Below are positions 55,558 through 64,000 of a DNA stretch of 64,000 nt, in pieces. The translations under genes and the position numbers were made by a program. The notes under the pieces are model-generated. The model was not told the origin of the DNA. It made no database searches and worked only from the letters and a program-made list of their open reading frames with translations. Numbering within the stretch: the stretch's first letter is position 1; each line of letters opens with the position of its first letter. Source of the stretch: Podocnemis expansa (taxonomy: Eukaryota; Chordata; Testudines; Podocnemididae); assembly GCA_007922195.1 (NCBI GenBank), contig ML681963.1, positions 54,862,759 through 54,926,758 of the forward strand, in the 5' to 3' direction.

Positions 55558-56478
55558 GGCTTTGTCTACATTACAGAGCATTTTTTGAAAAAAGTAATTT
55601 TGAAAAAATTATTTCAAAATATATTTGAAATAATTATCTCAAAATAACTTTTTTCAAAAATGCTATTTCAGGAGAATGATCCAAGGACCATTTATTATGC
55701 TGAAATACCATGGCTTTTTTTTTTCCCCCCCAAAAAGAAAGTCTATACCAGACTTTCTTTTTTGAAAAAAAGCAAGGCAATGTAAGTGATAGGAAGGATA
55801 TTTTGAAAAAAAAAAGCCATTTCCATGTCCAGGAATGGCTTGTTTCGAAAAAGCTACCCTGAAAAAAGCTTTTGTTCAAACAATAATGAGGTTTAGTGAT
55901 CGCAAAAAAGTGCTCCAGTATTTCAAGATACCAGAGTGCTTTTTCAAAAAAGCTAAACCTGCCAGTTTTTTTTTTAAATAAAAAGCCTTTTTCAGGGTAG
56001 CTTTAAAAAAAAAAAAAAAAAAAGCCACTCCCGGACATGGAAATGGCTTTTTTTTCAAAATATCCTCCCTATCTCTTCCATAGTCTTTCTTTTTTTTTTT
56101 GAAAAAGAAAGTCTGGTGTAGACCAGTGGTTCCCACCCTTTTCTCTGCTGTGGCACACCTTGATACCTTTAATTATTTTGAGGCACACCACCGTATAGTG
56201 TCCAAACAAACTCATGACTATTCATAAACCAATTCAGACCTCTTGGAGTAGTTTTAAAAAAAATTCCATGGCACACTTGATCAGGCCTGAGGTCACACCG
56301 GCTGAGAAACACTGGTGTAGAGTTTCTTTTTCGGAAAAAATACCACAGTATTTAGGGATAACCGACTATTGTCCCAAAATAGCATTTTTGAAAAAAAAAG
56401 TTTTCTCAAGATAAGTATTTCAAAATACTTATCCCAAAAACAGTTTTTTCGAAAATGCTGGGCAATGTAGATGTGCCC
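55558..56478. mobile_element. Palindromic MITE of TTTTTTGAAAAA units (3-bp duplication)
   Basis: Ends GGCTTTGTCTACATT and AATGTAGATGTGCCC, with TTA (55555-55557) and TTC (56479-56481) as the probable 3-bp duplication. The body consists of TTTTTTGAAAAA and AAAGCCATTT-like inverted units with long poly(A)/poly(T) runs. It was itself invaded by a hAT MITE at 56124-56314. Confidence 0.82.
56124..56314. mobile_element. hAT MITE, 191 bp, nested in a palindromic MITE
   Basis: Ends CAGTGGTTCCCACCC and GGCTGAGAAACACTG (inverted CAGTG-type), bracketed by GTGTAGAC (56116-56123) and GTGTAGAG (56315-56322), 7 of 8. Confidence 0.85.
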
Positions 56479-56650
56479 TTCGTCTTTAAGTGCCACGGGA
56501 CTCCTCGTTTGTTTTGCTGAACTAGACTAACATGGCTGCCCATTTGGAACTAGTCTCTTCTTTTGTAGCTACATGCACTGGCCACTTGGTGGCACCATGC
56601 CACAAAGGGGAATCTCAGCTCTGACGGCTAGACAACACACTGGTTTAGGG

Positions 56651-56919
56651 CAGGGGTCAGCAACCCAAAAAATAAGATCAGACATTTTTCATAATTCCTT
56701 CAGTAACCAAGTGTTTTCAGAGCTGCGGCGTCCTGGTGTGGGGGTGCTGGGCCAGGGCACCTGCTGCAAGGTCCCGTGGTGTTTGTGGGGGCTACCCAGC
56801 ACCAGGAGTGGGCCACTTGCAGGGTCCCTCAGTGGCAGGATGGGGCTGAGAGCCTGGAACCGCAAGGGTGTAGCCGAAGAGCCGTATGTGGCTCTGAAGC
56901 TGCAGGTTGCAGACCCCTG
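56651..56919. mobile_element. hAT MITE, 269 bp
   Basis: Ends CAGGGGTCAGCAACC and GGTTGCAGACCCCTG, inverted repeats with one mismatch, and a perfect 8-bp duplication GTTTAGGG at 56643-56650 and 56920-56927. Interior is GC-rich with GCTGGGCCAGGGCAC-like units; no coding potential. Confidence 0.93.
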
Positions 56920-56927
56920 GTTTAGGG

Positions 56928-58020
56928 CAGCAATAACACTAAGTGCCTTTGCTTGCAGGTTCTCCCAGAAATGCTGCTCAGACAAGTCTAACAGCCTGCA
57001 GAAGCTGTACTGTCATAAAGCTGCTGTCAGTAAGAATATTTTGCAAGGAGAGACAGTGCTTTGGAAAACAGCCAGGATGTGAAAAGTTCTGTGCTGCACT
57101 TGTCTGCAGTCCAGGCACTCCTGGGCTGTCTCTGGTTCTGGCCCTTGAACACTCCGCAAGGGTCAATCATGCATAGCTCAGAGCTGTATGAGAATGAATC
57201 TGGATTGGGTAAGAAACATTTTCTCTTGCTGGGAGACAGCCACCAGTAGAAACAGCTTCTTAATAATTAACTTAGAGTTGTCTGCAGGGCAACAATTCTG
57301 TTTCACGACAGCTTGGGAGGTTACAAAATTTGTTTTCATTTCACACTGGAACAAAAACCAAAGCCTTCCCAATCTTTTCACAGAAAGGCTGGTTCTGGAT
57401 CAAGAAGCGCAGGTTTCGACACAGGATGCACCATTCTCTCTCTTATCAGCAGTGACCAGAGGGCAGAGGTGAATTACCCTCCGAGGCCTGTGTCCCAGGA
57501 GGCCCCCACAATGCGGGGGCCCTCCATCCTTCCAGAGCTGGGGCAGAGGGCAGGCCAGCCTGGCCCAGAGACTGGGCTCCACACTCCTGCTTTGCCATTG
57601 GGCTGGCTGATCTGCCCCTGGGCCTGGAACGGACTGGCGTGACTGGTTCCTCTGCTCTGCGGGTTAGTCTAGCTGGTGTGTAGTATGGCCTCTGATATGG
57701 CTTTTGGGCTGCTGGCCTGCTCACAGAGGCCAGGGCCCTAGGCTTGGACAGGGGTGTGTGGCCCAGGTGAGGGGGTGGGGCCTCAGGTGAGGGGACCCAC
57801 TGGTTGGGGACGCCCAGGAGCCCCACAGCCTGTAATCCATTTCTGCCAGACAGCCCTGGCCCTCCAGAACTGATGCAGCTTTGCAAAATGTTTTGGCTTT
57901 GATGAAAAGTCCCCAATCCTTGTGCTGCCTTTCTGTACAGTGGTGACACTCACCCTGGGAGGAGAGCAAACCCTGAGAGTTTTGATGCCTGGCTCCATAC
58001 GAAGGGGTGCAAAGGGGAGG
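56928..58020. other. Unassigned non-genic DNA
   Basis: Overlapping frames on both strands between 57061 and 58026 have no family motif. No splice-bounded exon could be supported. Confidence 0.42.
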
Positions 58021-58235
58021 AATCATAGAAAATTAGGAGTAGAAGGGACCTCAGAAGGTCACCTAGTCCAACCCCCTGTTTAAAGCAGGACCAACCCCGA
58101 CTAAATCATCCCAACCAGGGTTTTGTCAACCAGGGCGTTAAAAACCTTTAAGGATGGAGATCCCACCACATCCTTGGGCACCCATTACAGTGCTTCACCA
58201 CTCTCCTAGTGAAAAAGATTTTCCTAATGTAAGGC
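58021..58235 (-). mobile_element. CR1 LINE 3' end (minus strand)
   Basis: AATCATAGAAAATTAGGAGT tail, GTCCAACCCCCTGTTTAAAG, then GATGGAGATCCCACCACATC. Same order as the CR1 copy at 15187 but more diverged. Confidence 0.85.
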
Positions 58236-58313
58236 AGGCTTAGAAGCTGTGCTTAACAGCTTCTGAAGGGGGGCAACTAATCTGCATGGGTCCTGTATTA
58301 GCATGAACACAAA

Positions 58314-58810
58314 GGCTATGTCCACACATAGATGCTTATTTTGAAATAAGCTAATTCGAAATAAAATTGTTATTTCAAATTAACTTAAATCGAAATAAGC
58401 AAAAACCTCAAATTGAAATAGCAAGTACAGACACAGAACTTGCTATTTCGAATCAGGAGAGGGGCAGCATGGGAGGTGTGGCAACATGGCCCCCTCCCTG
58501 GGCATGCCCCCACCCAATATATAGAAGAAGGAAGGCACCCTGGGAAGGAGAAGGGCAAAAGTGTTTAATTCGAAACAATTCGAAACAATTTTGAAATAAC
58601 ACGTCCGAACGGTGTGATTTCGAAATAACCATTTTGAAATAACGGACATTTTGAGTTAAAGTGGGTTTAAGCTATTTCAAAATAATGCCTCTTGTTTTAA
58701 AATGATGGAGCTCATCATTTCAAAACAAGAAAACGTCTTGTGGACCTAATCTTTTAAAAATAGAAATAACCAGTGTTATTTTGATTTAAAAGATACGTGT
58801 GGACATACCC
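58314..58810. mobile_element. Palindromic MITE of TTTCGAAA units, 497 bp (3-bp duplication)
   Basis: Ends GGCTATGTCCACAC and GTGTGGACATACCC, bracketed by AAA at 58311-58313 and 58811-58813. The body has TTTCGAAATA, AATTCGAA and TTTTGAAATA units toward both ends and a non-palindromic GC-rich centre (about 58455-58560). Confidence 0.85.
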
Positions 58811-59062
58811 AAAGAGCACAATTAGGTATTAGCATAGTGGGTGCAGGCAGGGCTGGCTCTACTATGAGGCAAGAGACAGACATGGCTTCATTTGACAGTT
58901 CTTAGGGGTGCCTAGCCCCCGTGACAATCAGGTTGGCTCCCACCTCTTTAAATCTTTCCTGGCAGCTCAGGCACTGTTAGTCAACCTGCAGCTTAACTCA
59001 TGTAGGCAGAGTGTACGTTAAATTCCTCTGCAGGCAGAAACTGCAGGTTTAATAGAATGCAT

Positions 59063-59213
59063 CTTGTCAATTTCAAAGGAGATAGTTGTGTTAGTCTAGT
59101 CCAGTAAAAAAAACAACAAGGAGTTGTGTGGCACTTTAAGACTAACAGATTTATTTTTTGCAAAAAATAAATCTGTTAGTCTTAAAGTGCCACACAACTC
59201 CGTGTTGTTTTTT
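59063..59213. mobile_element. Hairpin-family repeat, copy 9: 82-base perfect palindrome
   Basis: Arms 59120-59160 and 59161-59201 are exact reverse complements with no loop. They are continued outward by near-matching AAACAACA / TGTTGTTT. Flanked by TTTAATAGAATGCAT (59048-59062) and TTTAATGGAATGCAT (59214-59228), 14 of 15, an insertion-type duplication. Confidence 0.88.
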
Positions 59214-59621
59214 TTTAATGGAATGCATACCTTTGCAATGACTCATAGTCCAGGAAGGAATAACAATAGGTAAGCAGGCTTGGGGGGAGTGAGGTAGACA
59301 CTAGCCACTGGGGACTGCAGGCAGTTCTAGTCCCAGGTGACATGGTCTGTGAATTGCAGGAAGTTCAAACACACCCCACCTTCCCTCAAACTCAAACAGC
59401 CTGGCTGGGGCTCTCTCCTCTCTTTCAGCTTCCCCTGCACCAAGCCCAAGCAGCTGTGTTTCCTGGGGATCAGGAGGAGCTGAGGTGAGAGCTGCTTGTT
59501 TCTTGAAGTAGCACCCAGGACAGTGAGTTCAGTGGGGTTCTTTGGATTGTTGTTTCAGGGCCAGGTCAGTGAGGGAAGAAGGAGAACAGGGAAAGCAAGG
59601 GGCACAGGCTTTTTAGGAGTT

Positions 59622-59692
59622 TGTTTCCCCCATCTTCAAAGCATCTGACAAAATGGGATTTTCTCCCAGGAATGCTCATCTAGTTCACTGTG
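59622..59692 (+). mobile_element. Hairpin-family repeat, copy 10 (fragment)
   Basis: CCCCCATCTTCAAAGCATCT, then GGGATTTTCTCCCAGGAATG. The hammerhead-like region only, truncated on both sides. Confidence 0.65.
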
Positions 59693-59814
59693 GTGGCTGT
59701 TGGGGTGGGGGTGGGAGGAGAGAATACCAGGGCTTGCTTATAGTAATATGATCTGGTTTAAAACCAAAGACATGTCTCTAGTTCAAAAAAAAAAAGTTAA
59801 ACTATACACAGAAG

Positions 59815-60030
59815 GACAGCATTTCCTAGAGCACTTGGCTTGACACTTGGGAGACCAAAGGTCTCTTTCTGGCTCTGCCCTGAGTTGTTTGGGAAAGTCA
59901 CTTTTCCTTCCTGGTGCTCAGTTTCCACACCTGCAAAATAAAAATGGTGATGAGGCTTACCTCCCTTTGAAAAGTGCTTTGAGATCTACAGCTGAAAACT
60001 GCTAAATAGACACTGAAATAATCCCTCATT
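59815..60030 (+). mobile_element. MIR/CORE-SINE-like element
   Basis: CTCTTTCTGGCTCTGCCCTG, GGAAAGTCACTTTTCCTTCC, GGTGCTCAGTTTCCACACCT and AAAGTGCTTTGAGATCTAC in order. Good core and tail. Confidence 0.8.
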
Positions 60031-60314
60031 CCTGTTAGATTTAGCCCTTATATCATTCTTCATCTTAATGCACTTTGCAAAAGGGGGCTGAGGAAGGCTC
60101 CCCCAACATAGCCCAGACAGAGTGTCTGGGGTCTCTCCCCTCTTCTTGCTCCCCCCCCAAGCCCAGGTGGCAGCACAATGGGGGGGGGGGGCTGAGGGTG
60201 GCTATACCACTCCCCCACAATACTTGCAGCAGGATCTCTTCAGGGCACAAGGCAATAGACCACATTTATTTGTAAATGCAAAAAAACCCCCACCAAACCT
60301 GACAAACACAACTA

Positions 60315-60555
60315 CATAATAGCCAGGTTAGTCTAGTTCAATAAAAACAAACAAGGAGTCCCATGGCATTTTTAAAGACTAACACATTTATTTATCACAT
60401 GAAATTTTGTGGGAGAAAATCCCACTTTGTCAGACTCTTTAAAGATGACAGAAATTACACAATTCTGTAATTTCCCTCATCTTCAAAGGACTTCGGAAAA
60501 AGTGGGAGAAGCTCATGCAATAAATAAATTTATTAGTCGTTAAATGACACACAAC
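60315..60555 (+). mobile_element. Hairpin-family repeat, copy 11, interrupted by a hAT
   Basis: Antisense arm from ATAGCCAGGTTAGTCTAGTT to about 60430. The fold lies around AATTACACAATTCTGTAATT (60450-60470), followed by a sense arm to CACACAAC at 60555. The sense arm resumes after the hAT as TCCTTGTTTGTTTTT (about 62571). Fold point differs from other copies. Confidence 0.78.
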
Positions 60556-61089
60556 TAGGGTTACCAGATGTCCAGCAAAAGGAGGACATGTCCTCCTTTT
60601 TGCCCTGCCATCCTCCGTTCTCCAGGCATTCAAGAAAAACTGCATTTTGTCTGGCTTTTTGGCGGAAGCCTGGAGTCCAGGATGGCAGTTTAAAAATAGC
60701 TTTCCCAGCTGGCTCAGGGGCTGCAGTGGGAGGGAACAAGACCAGCCACCTCTCTCCTCCCCTCCCCTCTCTCTCACACACAGTACCTGGCTTGGGGGGG
60801 CCATGCCCTTACTGGCCCCAGAGGTGCGTGCAGAGGGTGTCCCTCTTGCCAGGGCTGGTGCCATTTAGCCTCCGCTCTGACCCCAGGCTGCCAGGCAGGC
60901 TCCCTGGCTGTGAGTTACTTGGCAGGTCCCTTCCCAACCTGCTCCTAAAGCTGAGCTTCCCCCTAGCTTTTGTGTGATATGTACTGTCTGACTCCTGAGA
61001 GCTAATGTGAAGTAGTAGATACGTGGGGTTTAGGTACCCAAACTTCAGCCTTATACATCCTGGGATTGTAATGCAAACATATCCTGGGC

Positions 61090-61282
61090 TATGGCAAAAG
61101 AAGGAAGGAGTCTAGGGGCACTATAAAGACTAACCTATTTTATTTATTGCATGAGCTTTCATGGGAGAAAAATCCCACTTTGTCAGAGGCTTTGAAGAGA
61201 TGGGGGAACTTACAAAATAGGATGAAAATAGAAGCAGGGGAATGCAAGACACGGCATATTGTAACATGACCGGATCCCATTA
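61090..61282 (-). mobile_element. Hairpin-family repeat, copy 12a (minus, with 5' body)
   Basis: Read on the minus strand: CCCCCATCTCTTCAAAGCCT, then CTGACAAAGTGGGA, TCTCCCATGAAAGCTCATGC and TAGACTCCTTCCTTC. It keeps the 5' body (TGTCTTGCATTCCCCTGCTT) known from copies at 11730 and 27230. Confidence 0.72.
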
Positions 61283-61526
61283 TTGTTATTTTATGATTTT
61301 TTATTATATAGAGGTCTAATATTTTTGTTGCTGTTCTTTGAGCATCTTTCAATTTTACTGTCTTTCCAATATCAAGAGATGATCTCTCACCACGGCATTT
61401 TAAGACAATCTGTTGCCTTCTCACTTTTGTTGTGGTGTGGGCAGTTCTGTGTGCTGTCACAATACAATAGGTCTCTTTCCTCCTTCTGTTCAGCAACATT
61501 CATTATTTGATATTGTACTATTCACA

Positions 61527-61595
61527 AAAGCTTGCCTGAAGAAATCTGTTAGTCTATAAGGTGCCACAGGACTCTTCTTATTTTTGCTGTACCAA
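61527..61595 (+). mobile_element. Hairpin-family repeat, copy 12b (plus fragment)
   Basis: CAAAAGCTTGCCTGAAGAAA, then TGTTAGTCTATAAGGTGCCA and CAGGACTCTTCTTATTTTTG. It is opposite in orientation to 12a, 250-330 bases away, so the two could be arms of one insertion with a large loop. The sequence is a somewhat different subtype (TATAAGGTGCC). Confidence 0.6.
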
Positions 61596-62009
61596 TAAAA
61601 TTGTCAGTGCTTTTAGCCATTCTGCTATAGTTATACCAGTATAATGGAAATACAATTGAGGGCTAAACTCTTCTTTTATACTCCTATTCAAGTCATGGTG
61701 AGGATTGTCTTGCTTTACACCAGTATAAAGCTGTACAATCTTTGTGTACAGACAAACTCTGAGTCATTTTGCAGTAGACTGCAGCCCTTTTGAGATAATT
61801 AACACTTCTTATTGATTCCTGTCCACCCAGCTCTTCCTCAAGCAAGATATTGATTAATCCGCCACTGTTTGTTCCCAGTGTTCCCCACCAGTAAGGAGGC
61901 CTAGGCAGTAGCTGGGGTGATGGGGGCAGGCATTGAGGGGGCTAGGGTGAAACTGTGAAAACGTTGGTAGCTTTACAGAATTGTTGAAAATTGCTGAATT
62001 GTTTTTTTC

Positions 62010-62225
62010 AGCATTCCTGGACATAATGCCAATGTAGAATGGGTTTTCTCTCTTATCAATGCTCAGTGGACAAGGGAGAGGAATAGCTTATCAGTTAAAT
62101 CTGTGAAGGGCATTATATTAATTCAGTCTAATCTGAATGACATGTCATGTGAGGAATTTAACTCGTATATTCTTGATGATAGCCTACTGACAAAAACAGG
62201 TTCAGCTGATAAATATCAAGAATAG
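62010..62225 (+). pseudogene. hAT transposase C-terminal dimerisation segment
   Basis: Frame 3 relative to 62001 reads IPGHNANVEWVFSLINAQWT, then RERNSLSVKSVKGIILIQSN and ends at TAG 62223-62225. It has no stop over 70 codons. The pattern (S/G)-N-A-x-V-E-x-x-F-S-x-x-N-x-x-x-T-x-x-R-N is the hAT C-terminal dimerisation motif. TTTTTTTCAG immediately upstream resembles a splice acceptor, suggesting an original last exon. The catalytic DDE region was not found upstream. Confidence 0.75.
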
Positions 62226-62682
62226 GCTTTACCATTTTGAATGGTATAATTTAGTCAATTAAATGCTATCATGACATTGCTGACACAAATATTATGTTCA
62301 CAACAATACTCATTTTATTGTGTTACAGTTTTGTATTATACATCTTTTTTTTTACAGTTAATGTACCTAAGAATATATCTGATGTTCAACTTGTTCTCCA
62401 TTTTTTTCATGCTGCCATGCATTCATTAATCATTACCCATTTCCACAACATAATACAGTAATGACACTTATATTAATACTACATTTTCTCCATGTCCTCC
62501 AATGTCCTCCTTTTCCCACTTCCTTGTCCTCCTTTCCATGTTTTGTTATCTGGTAACCCTATGCAGAACTCCTTGTTTGTTTTTACAAAGATATGCTGAT
62601 TGAGGTAGGTCAGAGGAGACAAAGAAATCACCTTTGCCAGAAAGGGAGGGGTGAGGAGTGAAAACAAACTCTTCTAAGCATC

Positions 62683-62735
62683 AAAGGGGCAGCCCTGTTA
62701 GTCTAATTCAGCAAAAAAAGCAAGGTGTCCTGTGA
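62683..62735 (-). mobile_element. Hairpin-family repeat, copy 13 (terminal fragment)
   Basis: CATCAAAGGGGCAGCCCTGT, then TAGTCTAATTCAGC and AAGGTGTCCTGTG. Minus-oriented constant terminus, breaking into C-rich sequence. Confidence 0.68.
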
Positions 62736-63120
62736 TTCACCACCTGCAGTCCCCCACCAATTCCATTCCCACAGACACCCACACTAGCCTCTGCCACCCA
62801 CTCCCATCTGCCGAGAGATATCCATCACATTCTCCCCCACCAAGCCCATTATCTGCATGTACAGCCACACCAACCTCCCATGCCCAGCCCCATCCACCTG
62901 AGCCTTCCCAACCCCCACTCCAATACCATTAAAAACTCCAACTCCAGCCTCTCCCACCTCAATCCCTCTCTTACCCCATTACTGCAGAAACACGAACCCC
63001 AGCCTTTCCACACACCCCAATCCCCCAGACACCCATCACAGCTTTTGCCAACCACCCCTATGCCCCCAAAAAACACCCGTTCTAGCCTCCCCATTCACCC
63101 TATTCATCCACTCCAAGGAC
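62736..63120. repeat. C-rich low-complexity region
   Basis: Strongly CCC/CCA-rich with repeated CCAnCCCCCATnCC-like units. The Pro/Ser/Thr frames at 62732-62932 and 62880-63134 and the Gly/Trp frame opposite are compositional. Confidence 0.75.
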
Positions 63121-63429
63121 TTAGATCAAGATGAAATGATACAAAAATTTGCTGTTGTTAAAGCCCAAAAAGTTACCCTTTGAAGCTGAAATTTTACTAA
63201 GTATCTACGTGATAAATGTTACTCGTTAATTAAATTTAAATTCATCAGTATTACTTTTTATTTTTTATTTAGATTAAAGGAATTAATTGATCTTGCTAAT
63301 TGAATTTTAGGTTGCAAATACAATTTGGAAAATCTTTTTAAGCTTATGTGAATGAGACTGGGGGGGGGGGCACCACAGCAAAATTTGGCTCAGGGCACCA
63401 CGACCTCTTGAGCTAGCCTTGGGTGCAGG

Positions 63430-64000
63430 GCATAGTGAGTAATGATATTTGCAGTTAACCTGATCACAAATCTGTCAATATCTGTAATTCTACTGAAGGG
63501 ACATATGAAATACTGTCTTTGGTGATATGCTATTCTCTGCTTGTTCCAAACCCGTTTGGGCTAGTTAAGGGGTAAAAGTTACCCTTAGTTAAAAAGAGAA
63601 TTGTAAGGGAGGCCACTGGCTACTTCAGCCTGGAAAAGTTTAAGACAGGGGTGGGGTTTTGGATAGCTCCTTCTGGAGCAGTGCTTGAGGCATTTTGCTT
63701 CCCCCATGGCCCCACTGTCAAATGATAGCTCTGGCTGGGCTTCTGCTGAGGCCTTCTTTGTTATTTTAATAAAAGTAGCTGTTTGCAGCTACTTGAGTTT
63801 TGAGAGCTGAAATCAGTGAGAGAGGCAAAGTCTCTCTAAGCTAAAATCACTAGAGAGAGGAAACCCCCTCTCTCTCAGCTGAAATCACTGAAAAAGAGCA
63901 GCGATGGAGTGACCAGTGGGTGGAGCCAGCAGATGGTGAGAGCGGTGAGCTGGGCGGTGCGAGTGAATGGTGGGTGGAGCTGGCAGACAGTGTGCAGGGC
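63430..64000. other. Unassigned end region, LTR-like features possible
   Basis: An AATAAAAG poly(A)-type signal at about 63768 is followed by imperfect tandem units: AGCTGAAATCA-GTGAGAGAG (63807-63895) and GTGGGTGGAGCCAGCAGA (63916 and 63970). This could be an LTR or satellite edge running out of the window. The evidence is weak. Confidence 0.3.

Larger units (their letters stand above)
55443..56550 (+). mobile_element. Hairpin-family repeat, copy 8, split by a MITE
   Basis: The antisense arm (from GCATGAGCTTTTGTGG) folds at about GATGTTGAAGAT (55497-55509) onto the sense arm (GGGATTTTCTCCCACGGAAG). The sense arm is interrupted after TTTGTTA (55557) and resumes at 56482 with GTCTTTAAGTGCCACGGGAC, ending in the constant CATGGCTGCCCATTTGGAAC. 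The continuation matches other copies exactly across the gap. Confidence 0.82.
60556..62562 (+). mobile_element. hAT DNA transposon relic, about 2 kb, with transposase C-terminus
   Basis: Ends TAGGGTTACCAGATG and ATCTGGTAACCCTA are inverted repeats. The element lies in the sense arm of a hairpin repeat, which continues on both sides. Flanking octamers CACACAAC and TGCAGAAC agree at 5 of 8, acceptable for an old duplication. A transposase C-terminal segment survives at 62010-62225. The interior also holds hairpin-family pieces at 61090-61200 and 61527-61595. Confidence 0.75.
58848..63421. mobile_element. Candidate large composite hAT element
   Basis: Left end CAGGGCTGGCTCTA and right end GAGCTAGCCTTG are inverted matches, flanked by a perfect octamer GGTGCAGG at 58840-58847 and 63422-63429. 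If real, this is a 4.6-kb hAT that later received the hairpin repeats and the 2-kb hAT at 60556. The MIR-like SINE at 59815 inside it is a difficulty, because that SINE should be older. The pairing is therefore tentative. Confidence 0.38.

Overview
The window is repeat-dense nuclear DNA from an amniote. Supporting features are CR1 LINE 3' ends with the ATTCTATG-type tail, MIR/CORE-SINE-like elements, many short hAT and PIF/Harbinger-like DNA transposons, an endogenous-retrovirus-type solo LTR, and two DIRS-type tyrosine-recombinase retrotransposons. That mixture suggests a non-avian reptile, most plausibly a turtle; this is inference from repeat content, because no host gene is present to anchor the species. 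I found no host exon, tRNA, rRNA or CRISPR array I could support. Nearly all open frames are chance frames or relics of mobile elements.

Layout. 0-3 kb: mostly unassigned DNA with a minus-strand Ty3/gypsy pol relic (about 495-830) and a CA-rich tract. 2.99-8.72 kb: DIRS-1, an almost complete plus-strand DIRS element with non-identical inverted terminal repeats, gag, reverse transcriptase (RT), RNase H, a tyrosine recombinase (YR) with an open catalytic domain, and an internal complementary region (ICR) that mirrors both element ends. 9.4-11.9 kb: a 396-bp hAT element with perfect 8-bp target duplications, an AT-rich multi-palindrome, and copies of a hairpin-forming repeat. 11.95-18.64 kb: DIRS-2, a second, minus-strand DIRS-type element. 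It keeps its ends, ICR and gag, shows no recognisable RT or YR, and was itself invaded by a solo LTR (4-bp duplication CAAG) and two CR1 ends.

20.5-36.7 kb: palindromic MITEs built of TTTCGAAA-like units, a plus-strand CR1 RT relic, MIR-like SINEs (one split by a hAT element), and several hAT MITEs with 8-bp duplications. 36.7-55 kb: sparse old SINE, CR1 and hAT pieces in otherwise unassigned DNA. 55.4-63.4 kb: deeply nested insertions, including a three-layer nest (hairpin repeat > 3-bp-duplication MITE > hAT MITE) and a 2-kb hAT relic with a transposase C-terminal segment, possibly inside a still larger hAT.

The most interesting signal is a dispersed family of at least 13 copies or fragments. 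Its copies end in a constant 3' terminus, are variably 5'-truncated, often carry an inverted 5' arm whose fold point differs from copy to copy, show 11-15-bp target duplications, and contain a hammerhead-ribozyme-like core. I interpret it as a Penelope-like or other LINE-mobilised element that inserts with snap-back inversions. Both DIRS 3' ends are fused to this family at nearly the same position.
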